Shown here piece by piece: positions 18,385 to 26,010 of a stretch of 64,000 nucleotides of DNA (the first letter of the stretch is position 1; each line of letters begins with the position of its first letter). The position numbers were made by a program, and so were the translations under genes. The stretch is from Halobacteriovoraceae bacterium. Lineage in GTDB: Bacteria > Bdellovibrionota > Bacteriovoracia > Bacteriovoracales > Bacteriovoracaceae. The notes under the pieces are model-generated. The model searched no databases. It worked only from the letters and a program-made list of their open reading frames with translations, and was not told where the DNA came from. The DNA is taken from positions 248,001 to 312,000 of the forward strand of contig JACKAK010000001.1 of the NCBI GenBank assembly GCA_020635115.1. The letters run 5' to 3'.

Positions 18385-19188
18385 CTAAGCAGTGAGTTCT
18401 GTTCTGGGCCTAAAGTTTTCATAAGGGAAAATTTGTCCGACAGAATATTTAGCAGCATATTGGAGCATTTGTCTTATGGGAACACTTGGTCCGTCAGTAT
18501 CTATATAAGTACAGTGTTGATAGAGAAAGCTAAGAAGTTCTTCTTGCTTCATACCGACACTCCTTCCCTTTAAAGTTTGATCTAATCTTATAAAGACATC
18601 ATTAGGCCTAATTTTTTTATGGCCATCTACTGTTAAAACGATTTCATCTAGTAAATTAATAAAGACCGCCTCTCCTTGACCTTCAACTTTGCTTTGAACG
18701 ACGACGCCTTCTTCTACAGGCACTCCCCAGATGCCAAAAAAACCACTCTGAACCAAGGCAAAAGATAGAAATCTATTCAAGAATATATTAGTTTCTATTG
18801 CATATTTATCATCGCCGAATTGTGGAAGTATTCCACATCGCCATTCCTTTGCAATAGGAGAATAGACGATTACACCTATCCCTTGAAATTTATAAATTCT
18901 ATGGCCATTGTATTTATTCACAGATTCGGCACCAAATTGATGTGTTTGATTTCCTTTAAAAAAGCGATTTTTGAGTTTTGCTCCAATTTTTTCAAATTTT
19001 AGAATTCTGGCCAAATTATTTTTTTCTATCGCCTCTTTGACTTTGCCTTCGTCAATATTGGAAAAATGACTCCTTGCAAACAACATTTGTATGGCCGGAG
19101 TAATCATGTCCTGTGAGATTTCAATGTATATTGGTATTTTTAGATCTGCATAAAACTGCATATATACTTTTTTCTCATTATTATCCAT
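18385..19188 (-). CDS. cytoplasmic protein of unknown function
   Basis: 267 residues, no signal or membrane segment. It opens with an acidic/aromatic segment (MQFYADLKIPIYIEISQDMI) and has a central globular part (FGIWGVPVEEGVVVQSKVEG...AVFINLLDEIVLTVDG). It is well formed and in normal codon usage, and probably specific to this bacterial group. No family recognised; no operon partner. Confidence 0.6.
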   Translation of the reverse strand: MDNNEKKVYMQFYADLKIPIYIEISQDMITPAIQMLFARSHFSNIDEGKVKEAIEKNNLARILKFEKIGAKLKNRFFKGNQTHQFGAESVNKYNGHRIYKFQGIGVIVYSPIAKEWRCGILPQFGDDKYAIETNIFLNRFLSFALVQSGFFGIWGVPVEEGVVVQSKVEGQGEAVFINLLDEIVLTVDGHKKIRPNDVFIRLDQTLKGRSVGMKQEELLSFLYQHCTYIDTDGPSVPIRQMLQYAAKYSVGQIFPYENFRPRTELTA

Positions 19189-19317
19189 GACTTATCCTCT
19201 ATGAAAGCGAAATACTTTCATATTTTTTCTTTTCGGCCAAATTGAATTGTGAAATAAGCATGCGCACTGAAGAGGAAATATTTGCCTATGAGGAGGAAAA
19301 TTATTGGTTCAATCTCG

Positions 19318-19346
19318 TTGACATGTGGGCCCAAATATCATAAAAA
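19318..19346 (+). promoter_or_regulatory. candidate promoter of rplU-rpmA
   Basis: TTGACA (19318-19323) and TAAAAA (19341-19346) with 17-nt spacing. It leaves a leader of roughly 80 nt before the GTG of rplU. The bases just after the -10 contain a short imperfect stem (TTGCCC...GGGCCAA), possibly part of a ribosomal-protein leader. Confidence 0.5.
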
Positions 19347-19433
19347 TTGCCCTTCATGGGCCAATATAAATCGCTCACTGAGGGAGAAAAAGTTCTATAT
19401 CAGACCCCTCAAGAGGATTTCAAGGAGTTAAAA

Positions 19434-19760
19434 GTGTACGGAATAGTTGAAATTTCTGGTCACCAGTACAAAGTAAAAGTTGGGGACCTTATTGATGTTC
19501 AAAAATTAAATGCTGAAGCTGGTACAACTGTTGATCTAGACAAAGTACTTTTCATTGGCGGTGAAAAACCAGTGGTTGGACAACCTGTTGTTAGCGGCGC
19601 CAAGGTTAAGGCCGAGGTTGTAAGAAATGACAGAAGTAGAAAGGTTATAGTATTCGTAAGAAAACCTGGACGATATCAAAAGAAAAACGGTCATCGTCAG
19701 CATTATACTGCTTTAAAAATTGTTGAAATCAATGATGGGCAAGGCAATATTTCAAAATAA
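19434..19760 (+). CDS. rplU: 50S ribosomal protein L21
   Basis: 108 residues. The start is set by AAGGAG 6 nt before GTG and by family alignment: VYGIVEISGHQYKVKVGD matches the usual MYAVIETGGKQYKV opening. The frame stays open 87 nt further upstream, but those codons are not L21. C-terminal KKNGHRQHYTALKI is typical. It is followed by rpmA after 21 nt, the universal L21-L27 pair. Confidence 0.96.
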   Translation: MYGIVEISGHQYKVKVGDLIDVQKLNAEAGTTVDLDKVLFIGGEKPVVGQPVVSGAKVKAEVVRNDRSRKVIVFVRKPGRYQKKNGHRQHYTALKIVEINDGQGNISK

Positions 19761-19781
19761 AAAGTTAACTGGAGTAAAATA

Positions 19782-20030
19782 ATGGCACACAAAAAAGCTG
19801 GTGGTTCTACAAGTAACGGACGTGATTCAAACCCTAAAATGAGAGGGGTTAAGAGATATGGTGGAGAGGCCGTTATTACAGGAAATATCATTGTAAGACA
19901 GAGTGGATCTAAATTTCATGCGGGTAAAAACGTAGGAATGGGAAAAGACTTTACTCTATTTGCTTTAAAAGACGGACAAGTTCAATTTTCTTACTACAAT
20001 AAGAAACAACAAATTGTCTCTGTCATCTAA
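19782..20030 (+). CDS. rpmA: 50S ribosomal protein L27
   Basis: 82 residues, MAHKKAGGSTSNGRDSN at the start and RQSGSKFHAGKNVGMGKDFTL later, unmistakable L27. No N-terminal extension is present, so it does not need the Prp-type processing of Firmicutes L27. It is followed by a strong terminator. Confidence 0.97.
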   Translation: MAHKKAGGSTSNGRDSNPKMRGVKRYGGEAVITGNIIVRQSGSKFHAGKNVGMGKDFTLFALKDGQVQFSYYNKKQQIVSVI

Positions 20031-20064
20031 ATAATATTTCTATTATTGATAAGAAAATATAGAG

Positions 20065-20094
20065 GGGAACTTAATGTTAAGTTCCCTTTTTTTT
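20065..20094 (+). terminator. intrinsic terminator after rpmA
   Basis: Perfect stem GGGAACTTAA / TTAAGTTCCC with a 2-nt centre, followed by eight T. It separates the ribosomal pair from obgE, so obgE depends on read-through or its own promoter. Confidence 0.9.
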
Positions 20095-20117
20095 ATCCTT
20101 ATGTTAACAGTGGCCCT

Positions 20118-21131
20118 ATGCGTTTTATAGATGAAGTAAAAATTAAAATTGTCTCAGGAAAAGGTGGCGATGGAGTAGCAAGCTTTCGTAGGGAGAAGTA
20201 TGTTCCCTTTGGTGGGCCCGATGGCGGAGATGGTGGTGATGGTGGAAACGTCATCTTTCAAGCGGATGAAGGAATAAACACTCTTGTAAAATTTAGAGGA
20301 AAAAAAGTATATAAGGCCGAAGATGGTGAAAATGGTATGGGCCGTCAGAAACATGGACGCTTTGGCCAAGATCTTTATATTAGGGTTCCTGTGGGAACGA
20401 TTGTTCGTGATGAACACACAGGAGAAGTCCTTGCAGACCTTACGCAAAACCTTCAAGAACAACGCCTTTTAAATGGAGGCCGTGGTGGATTGGGTAATAT
20501 GAATTTTAAATCTGCAACCAATCAAGCACCACGTTATTCAAAACCTGGTGAAGAGAGTAAGGAACTTGATGTTGAGTTAGAACTTAAGTTGCTTGCAGAT
20601 ATTGCTTTAATTGGATTACCTAACGCAGGCAAGAGTACGTTGATTTCAAGTATTTCAAGGGCCAGACCTAAAATAGCTGATTATCCTTTTACAACTCTAG
20701 AGCCTAATCTTGGTGTTGTTGAGTTGGAGGAAGACTCTTTTGTTGTTGCCGATATACCAGGACTCATTGAAGATGCTTCAGTTGGGAAAGGGTTAGGTTT
20801 TAAATTTCTTAAACATATTGAAAGAACAAATGCTTTTGTTCATTTAGTTGATGTTTCTTGGTGTTTGGATGTTTTCGAGGCCTATGAAAGTTATATTACA
20901 GTTAGAGCAGAACTTGAGAAATATAACTCAAATCTTTTGAACAAAAGGGAGATCATTTGCCTTACAAAAATAGATGCATTGACAGAAGAAGAAATTCAAA
21001 AATATGTCACTTTTTTTCAAGATCATCTTGATAAAAAAGTACTCCCAATTTCATCTGTATCAGGTAGAAATCTGGATATATTAAAAAGTATTATGCTTAG
21101 AACAATTGATAGGACTAACAATGGCCAATAA
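20118..21131 (+). CDS. obgE: GTPase ObgE/CgtA
   Basis: 337 residues. The glycine-rich Obg domain comes first (IVSGKGGDGVASFRREKYVP, GGDGGDGGNV). The GTPase domain follows, with G1 GLPNAGKSTL, G2/G3 DYPFTTLEPNLGVV and VVADIPGLIEDA, and G4 LTKID. It is a ribosome-assembly and stress GTPase. ATG at 20118 matches the family start (MRFIDEVKI). The upstream in-frame codons run through the terminator and are not coding. There is no C-terminal OCT extension. Confidence 0.96.
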   Translation: MRFIDEVKIKIVSGKGGDGVASFRREKYVPFGGPDGGDGGDGGNVIFQADEGINTLVKFRGKKVYKAEDGENGMGRQKHGRFGQDLYIRVPVGTIVRDEHTGEVLADLTQNLQEQRLLNGGRGGLGNMNFKSATNQAPRYSKPGEESKELDVELELKLLADIALIGLPNAGKSTLISSISRARPKIADYPFTTLEPNLGVVELEEDSFVVADIPGLIEDASVGKGLGFKFLKHIERTNAFVHLVDVSWCLDVFEAYESYITVRAELEKYNSNLLNKREIICLTKIDALTEEEIQKYVTFFQDHLDKKVLPISSVSGRNLDILKSIMLRTIDRTNNGQ

Positions 21132-21588
21132 ATATTTTGAACAAGAAATAGAAAAGATCATTACCGACACAAAATATGAATTTCCTTTAAATAATGCCAT
21201 GGCCGGTGCCTGGATTATGGGAAATTTTAAAGCAGAAAATCTAAAAATTATTGATGTGAGAGGAAGATCATCTCTTACTGACTATTTTGTACTGGCCTCA
21301 GCACAAAACCAAACTCAAGCTCGTGCGATAGCAGATGAAATCTCGCGAACGCTGAAATCTCATGGTTCACAAATTTTCTCTAAGGAAGGATTCGAACAGG
21401 GGGAGTGGATTTTAATAGATTCAGGAGATGTCATTTTTCATATTTTTCAAGATAATGTCAGAGAAATTTATGATTTTGACAATGTCTGGCGTGGTGCTGA
21501 AATTATTACTATTCCAAATGAATTCTATCATCAAGATCCTGTGAATAATAATCAATCTGAAGAAAGTGATGAGAGGGATTACTTTTAG
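21121..21588 (+). CDS. rsfS: ribosomal silencing factor RsfS
   Basis: 155 residues with the RsfS core: LKIIDVRGRSSLTDYFVLAS, QARAIADEISRTLKS, GEWILIDSGDVIFHIFQDNV and the following YDFDNVW. It binds L14 and blocks subunit joining during starvation. It overlaps obgE by 11 nt and is followed by rlmH, a common obgE-rsfS-rlmH order. The acidic C-terminal tail (NNNQSEESDERD) is slightly longer than usual. Confidence 0.94.
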   Translation: MANKYFEQEIEKIITDTKYEFPLNNAMAGAWIMGNFKAENLKIIDVRGRSSLTDYFVLASAQNQTQARAIADEISRTLKSHGSQIFSKEGFEQGEWILIDSGDVIFHIFQDNVREIYDFDNVWRGAEIITIPNEFYHQDPVNNNQSEESDERDYF

Positions 21589-22034
21589 TGAAGATTGATC
21601 TCATAGTCATTGGAAAAGTAAAAAACAAAGGTCTTAAAGAATTAGAGGACGATTACTTAAAAAGATTAAAAACTTATAAAATCAATATTCACGAACTAAA
21701 GTCTTTAGATGAAGACATCAAAAAAGAAGCTCAAAACATACTTTTAAAATTGAGATCATTATCAAATCCACCTTTTTATATTCTTAGTGAATATGCAAAA
21801 AGCTATTCAAGCATGGATTTCGCATGTTTTTTTACAAAGTTAGAAGAACAAAAACACATTAGTCTTTTAATCGGTGGATCTGCAGGAATAGATAAAGACT
21901 TATATTCACTTGCGAAGGGAACAATTTCATTATCGCCACTCACCTTTCCTCATCAGTTGGCCAGAGTTTTACTTGTGGAACAAATATATAGAGCTGAAAC
22001 AATTAATTCAGGCCATCCCTACCATAAGCAATAG
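21588..22034 (+). CDS. rlmH: 23S rRNA pseudouridine-1915 N3-methyltransferase
   Basis: 148 residues with SPOUT features. It begins KIDLIVIGKVKNKGLKEL and continues with FLIGGSAGID-like LLIGGSAGIDKDLYS, then the C-terminal knot SLSPLTFPHQLARVLLVEQI and YRAETINSGHPYHK. The GTG start shares one base with the rsfS stop. It methylates the pseudouridine in helix 69. Confidence 0.95.
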   Translation: MKIDLIVIGKVKNKGLKELEDDYLKRLKTYKINIHELKSLDEDIKKEAQNILLKLRSLSNPPFYILSEYAKSYSSMDFACFFTKLEEQKHISLLIGGSAGIDKDLYSLAKGTISLSPLTFPHQLARVLLVEQIYRAETINSGHPYHKQ

Positions 22035-22042
22035 AACAGTCT

Positions 22043-22504
22043 TCAGGGAACAATATCTTTATTTATTGGATTATCTAGAGAAATAAATGTTTCAGAAGAT
22101 TGGATACCTTCAATTTTTTGAAGTTTTTCTACTAAGAACAAATGTAGGTCTCTGGTTGACTTAGCATAAACTTTTAGTAGTAGACTGTATTGCCCTGTTG
22201 TATAATGGACTTCAACAATCTGATCAAGGTAATTTATATTTTTAAGAACTGTGTCTAATACTTTTGCATTAACTAAATTAACACCAATAAAAGCACAAAC
22301 CTCCATTCCAAGTTTCTGAACATCAACTACAATTTTTGAACCCGTTATGATACCCATTTCTTTCATTTTATTGACTCGAACATGTACGGTGCCGCCTGAG
22401 ACTACTAACTCTCGTGCAATTTCTTGAAAAGACATTCGAGAATCTTTAAGAAGATAATTAAGGATCTTACGGTCTATTTCATCTAATTGGTGTTCTTTAC
22501 TCAT
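22043..22504 (-). CDS. Lrp/AsnC family transcriptional regulator
   Basis: 153 residues. The N-terminal winged helix (LDEIDRKILNYLLKDSRMSF, VVSGGTVHVRVNKMKEMGII) is joined to a RAM/ligand domain (VCAFIGVNLVNAKVLDTVL, VEVHYTTGQYSLLLKVYAKS). Such regulators form octamers and often control amino-acid genes or themselves. It is convergent with rlmH, 8 bp apart. Its target is not apparent from neighbours. Confidence 0.9.
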   Translation of the reverse strand: MSKEHQLDEIDRKILNYLLKDSRMSFQEIARELVVSGGTVHVRVNKMKEMGIITGSKIVVDVQKLGMEVCAFIGVNLVNAKVLDTVLKNINYLDQIVEVHYTTGQYSLLLKVYAKSTRDLHLFLVEKLQKIEGIQSSETFISLDNPINKDIVP

Positions 22505-22546
22505 TTTGAAATATTAGCGGAAAATATTAAAAAAGAAAACTGCGTT

Positions 22547-23689
22547 TCATTCAATAAAAGTGAAGTAAATAATTTCAACTTTTACATCTTGAACGAGAAG
22601 AATAGGATTTTCTAGTTTTATTTTATATTTAACGTTATTACTTTCGTCAATCTCTTCAATAATTGAATAATCCGTTGGAAAATCAATTCCATTAACCTTT
22701 ATTTTAATGCTGAAGCCATCAGTTTCAGGTTTATTCGAGAGATAAAGCTCATTCAAATGATCTCTTTCATTTGCACAAATATTTAATCCATTTTCAGGCA
22801 TGTTAAAAACTTCTGGCGGGACAATTTGCCAACCATCATCAGTAACCCTATTTATATTTTGCTTCCAAATAGTCTGTCCGCATAAATTTGATTTTTTCTT
22901 ATGATCAGGAGTCTTTTTTCTCCAATACATCTGAAGTGCTATATGCCATCTTGGGCCTTGAAAATAATTCAATTTCATTTTATATGTTTTGCCCTTTGAA
23001 AAATCAATAAAGTGCTGTTTTCCTTCATCATCTCCACATAAAAACTTTGGAGCATGAACCTGTGGAGAATCAATATATTTTACCTCTTGTCCATCTTCAT
23101 TTGTAAGAGTTAAAATAGAACCATCATCACTTAGAATAGCAAGTTCATACTCTCCTGCTAATTCATCAGAACTTACTGACATTTTTGAGTCGAGATTTAC
23201 ATTAAACCATTCGACAAGCCTTTCCCCATTTATCTCAATAATGCTTCTATCAATACTTTCAAATCCTTCATCAAATGGTCTTTCTGGCACATTTATATTT
23301 CCCATAAAAATGATGAAGTCACTGAGTTTATAAGATATTTCTTCATCAAGATATGAATATAAGTTTTTTCTAGCTCCACAATTAGATAGGCCCTTTTCAT
23401 TGAGTAGCCTTATGTTTCCAGTAATCCCTTTATTATTTGCACCAAGTGATGAATTTTCATTTCCAGTTAATGGATCACATGAAGCATTTTCCACTCCAGG
23501 AATAGAATATGAATCAGTCACGGTATTGTATCCGATATATTCAGGGACATCACTTGAATCAGGTTCAATACTAATTTTGTCTTGAAGGTCATCTAAATTC
23601 ATGAGAGTGAATTCTTGATCTTGGACACAACCATTGAGAAGTAGCAGACCAATAAAGAGAGTATTATGTTTTAAAAGTTTTGTTTTCAT
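22547..23689 (-). CDS. lipoprotein with a PA14-like domain
   Basis: 380 residues. The lipobox LLNGC follows the signal (MKTKLLKHNTLFIGLLLLNG). Residues about 150-270 read like a PA14/GLEYA beta-barrel: ELAILSDDGSILTLTNEDGQ, a ligand-type YIDSP, then KTYKMKLNYFQGPRWHIALQ and MYWR. The C-terminal part resembles an Ig-like strand set. PA14 domains usually bind carbohydrate, so surface adhesion is possible but inferred. The start at 23689 is preferred over 23698. Confidence 0.65.
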   Translation of the reverse strand: MKTKLLKHNTLFIGLLLLNGCVQDQEFTLMNLDDLQDKISIEPDSSDVPEYIGYNTVTDSYSIPGVENASCDPLTGNENSSLGANNKGITGNIRLLNEKGLSNCGARKNLYSYLDEEISYKLSDFIIFMGNINVPERPFDEGFESIDRSIIEINGERLVEWFNVNLDSKMSVSSDELAGEYELAILSDDGSILTLTNEDGQEVKYIDSPQVHAPKFLCGDDEGKQHFIDFSKGKTYKMKLNYFQGPRWHIALQMYWRKKTPDHKKKSNLCGQTIWKQNINRVTDDGWQIVPPEVFNMPENGLNICANERDHLNELYLSNKPETDGFSIKIKVNGIDFPTDYSIIEEIDESNNVKYKIKLENPILLVQDVKVEIIYFTFIE

Positions 23690-24164
23690 CGTCACCACAC
23701 GTTAAAAATCCTTATTCATAGACTTTAACCGATTTTTTTTACAGAACCACTCTCGGGGTAACATATTGAAAATTTGTCTGAGCTTGTGCCAAGTATTCTT
23801 GCGCTACTTTATATTTTCAAATGGTTCAAACTTAGATCTATAGAGAGCGTTTTTCTTATGATCAATCTAATCTCGATAATTTAGAAGTTTTTACTGCTAA
23901 TAAAATGAAAAAGGGAAAAGTTAAAGAAATGCTCAAATTTTTTGAAATTTTGTTTTCTTGCTTATCTAGTTTAAAATATGTTGGTTGCCTAAATAGTTGG
24001 CATTGATCTAAATAAGGATCATTCCAGAGGTCATAAAGTCATTATCTAACAAGCTGATTTCACAGTTTTATCTTAATTTCCAAGCGTTTTACTCCGATAA
24101 ATAACTAGAGAAATTATAATCATAAATTGAACAATTAATGAGTAAATGTGAAAAATTATGAGGA
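23690..24164. other. 475-bp intergenic region
   Basis: AT-rich spacer between the divergent PA14-type lipoprotein and a small cysteine-rich reading frame. No start with a ribosome site, no RNA gene and no clear repeat was seen. GGCC, common elsewhere in the window, is absent here, as expected for non-coding or decaying sequence. Confidence 0.45.
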
Positions 24165-24593
24165 TTGCCAACCAAATCTGCTCAAGAATGGAGTGATTTT
24201 AGATCAAATCTTCCCGCTGGTGTTACTTTAGGGACCTGTCCTTGTTCTGGGTTCTATTATCAAAACTATTGTTATCACCAAGGGGATTTTGGAGAGAGTT
24301 GTGACCAAGTATGTTCAGACAAAGGAAGTTGCAATCAAACAGGAACACAACTTATAGGTTCAACTACTCCCGCAACTGATGCGCTAAATCATTGCAGAAC
24401 TGTTACATCTTATTACGGTGCAACTTCGTTGGGAGACACTTCTACAAAAAATGAGCTGCCTTATGGACAGTTGGGATGCACTCTTGTGGATAGTACGAGC
24501 TATGGTTATCTCGTTGTTCACTTTAATGCCGTTTCCACAACTTGTGCTGCCTCAGAAGCCTCGGTAACAAGGTACTGTGCATGTTCGTTCTAA
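24165..24593 (+). pseudogene. cysteine-rich secreted-type fragment, probably truncated
   Basis: An open frame of 142 residues with ten cysteines (for example TCPCSGFYYQNYCYHQ, SCDQVCSDKGSC, RYCACSF), the look of a disulfide-rich exported domain. However, it has no signal peptide. The only start is a TTG directly abutting AGGA, and an in-frame stop lies just upstream. The likeliest reading is the C-terminal remnant of a larger secreted protein. A TTG-started intact gene or a frameshifted N-terminus is possible. It overlaps the next gene's start by 13 nt. Confidence 0.45.
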
Positions 24594-25057
24594 AACTACT
24601 CTTTTTATTTTTTCTTGGGTTTAATGCTTATAGTGATGAATGTTCTGAAATTAGAAAAAAGTTTACAGAAACAGTCACCAAATTTGATGATTTTCAAAAA
24701 AGAGTTGAATTAAAGATCAATGAATGTTTACTCTCAAATCAACCAATTCAAAAATATGTTGATGTTGTGCTTGATGAATATGGAAAACTTTATAATGAAG
24801 ACTATACTAAAATTGCCAGGCCATCTCTAAGAAGTCGAAATGATTGTTACAAATCTAGAATTAATCCCTATAACAATTTGGTTGTATCGAAAAGAATGTT
24901 TGATGCAAATATGATCTATCTACTCAAATACTGTTCTAAAAAAGGTCGATCTATTAGAGAGAAGAAGCTAGCATTTTTCGAAGAAAAGAAAATTTTAAAG
25001 CAAGAACTTTTAAACATCTGTGGTGAAAAATGCAAATTATTTGGAAACAACGATTAA
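24581..25057 (+). CDS. small secreted cysteine-containing protein, unknown
   Basis: 158 residues from the ATG at 24581, which gives a good signal peptide (MFVLKLLFLFFLGFNAYS, cleaved near DEC). The mature part is helical and charged, with six cysteines spaced along its length (DECSEI, INECLL, NDCYKS, KYCSKK, NICGEKC). The layout is similar to that of the next gene, suggesting old paralogues. No known family. Confidence 0.65.
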   Translation: MFVLKLLFLFFLGFNAYSDECSEIRKKFTETVTKFDDFQKRVELKINECLLSNQPIQKYVDVVLDEYGKLYNEDYTKIARPSLRSRNDCYKSRINPYNNLVVSKRMFDANMIYLLKYCSKKGRSIREKKLAFFEEKKILKQELLNICGEKCKLFGNND

Positions 25058-25587
25058 TTACAATTTTAATTTTTTTCTCATCATCTATCCTGGCAAATGA
25101 GTACTGCAGACAAGTACAAGAAGATATAAAAAAAGTTACAGTTGGTATTTATGAACTCGCAAAGGAAGCACATGGAGTCTATATTAACTGCCTTTTTGAT
25201 GGGAAAAACGAAGAAAGTTTTGATCATCTGATATCTAAATTTATCGACTATGGACGTAATTATGCTAATGTTCAAAGTCATTATTTGAATTACAAAGAAA
25301 ATTTAGAAAAAGATTGTTTTCCCGTCAAAAACCCACAACTAATTGGAAGAATAATAGATAATTACCTTGCCATGAGATACAAGATAGGAATTCTCTCTGT
25401 TGCTTGTACCACAAAAGGTGAAAATATTTTCAACTCAATTAAAAACCCAATAGAGCGACAAAAATTATTCTTAAAATATCTCCATGAAAAAGCTTTGGGA
25501 ATAAACAAAGTAGAATATGAAAAATTTCTAAAAGTTTATTTTGACACTGAAAAGTGGATTAAATCGTTACCTGAGACAAGACAATAA
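25030..25587 (+). CDS. small secreted cysteine-containing protein, unknown
   Basis: 185 residues with a signal peptide (QRLITILIFFSSSILANEYC). It overlaps the previous gene by 28 nt. The mature part is helical, with cysteines in YCRQV, INCLF, KDCFP and VACTT positions resembling its neighbour. Probably exported and folded with disulfides. No recognised family. It lies just upstream of the modified-peptide cluster but is separated from it by 262 bp. Confidence 0.65.
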   Translation: MQIIWKQRLITILIFFSSSILANEYCRQVQEDIKKVTVGIYELAKEAHGVYINCLFDGKNEESFDHLISKFIDYGRNYANVQSHYLNYKENLEKDCFPVKNPQLIGRIIDNYLAMRYKIGILSVACTTKGENIFNSIKNPIERQKLFLKYLHEKALGINKVEYEKFLKVYFDTEKWIKSLPETRQ

Positions 25588-25809
25588 CAAAAATTTAAGA
25601 ATCCAGGATGTCTATTTTAAAATAAAAATATTCCTGAAATTTATTTAGACTCTGTTGCTCTTTGATTTTTTTTATTTTTTGACTTCAATTTTTATCAATT
25701 ATTTCAGATATTTATTTCTGTCTTTTGGTCAAGTGATCATCATTTTTCAATTATGAAATATTTGGAACTAAACATGCGCTTATGATTTTCCCAAAATTAT
25801 TTGGATGTT

Positions 25810-25837
25810 ATTGTTAAATTGTTCAATCAATAACAAT
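25810..25837 (+). promoter_or_regulatory. dyad just upstream of the peptide precursor
   Basis: ATTGTTA (25810-25816) pairs with TAACAAT (25831-25837), and a nested ATTG-TT-CAAT lies inside. It ends directly before the ribosome site AAGGGAG (25838-25844). In RNA it would be a 5' stem that could stabilise the message; in DNA it could be an operator. I see no confident -10/-35 pair nearby. Confidence 0.5.
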
Positions 25838-25849
25838 AAGGGAGCAAGT

Positions 25850-25972
25850 ATGAGAAACGAAATGATTAAAGAAAATGAACTAGATTTAGACATCGCGATT
25901 GAAATCCTCGAGGAAGAAGAACTTACAGTTGGTAAGAATTTTCATGCCTTTAGATTTGACATCGAAGATTAA
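25850..25972 (+). CDS. putative RiPP precursor peptide (40 residues)
   Basis: A short gene with a strong ribosome site (AAGGGAG, 5 nt before ATG). The product has an acidic helical leader (ELDLDIAIEILEEEELTVG) followed by a distinct tail KNFHAFRFDIED ending in Asp40. It sits alone between an upstream dyad and an intrinsic terminator, directly before a radical SAM / DUF692 / UPF0489 / exporter gene set, the usual position of a modified-peptide substrate. Arg35 is the only arginine in the tail (the other is Arg2). There is no cysteine. The coding character is supported by ribosome site and context rather than by homology. Confidence 0.75.
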   Translation: MRNEMIKENELDLDIAIEILEEEELTVGKNFHAFRFDIED

Positions 25973-25985
25973 TTTGAATTTAGAA

Positions 25986-26010
25986 GGAGGGATTTCCCTC
26001 CTTTTTTTTT
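25986..26010 (+). terminator. intrinsic terminator between precursor and modifying enzymes
   Basis: Stem GGAGGG / CCCTCC with an ATTT loop and nine T, ending one base before the ATG of the radical SAM gene. Partial read-through would give much precursor mRNA and little enzyme mRNA, a common arrangement in RiPP clusters. The stem's 5' arm is itself a perfect Shine-Dalgarno sequence but is too far from the ATG to act as one. Confidence 0.88.

Noticed and set aside
19347..19433. N-terminal extension of ribosomal protein L21
   Set aside because: The frame is open but the residues do not belong to L21, and AAGGAG sits 6 nt before the GTG at 19434 where the family begins.
20046..20117. N-terminal extension of ObgE
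   Set aside because: It would translate through the rpmA terminator, and the family starts at MRFIDEVKI (20118).
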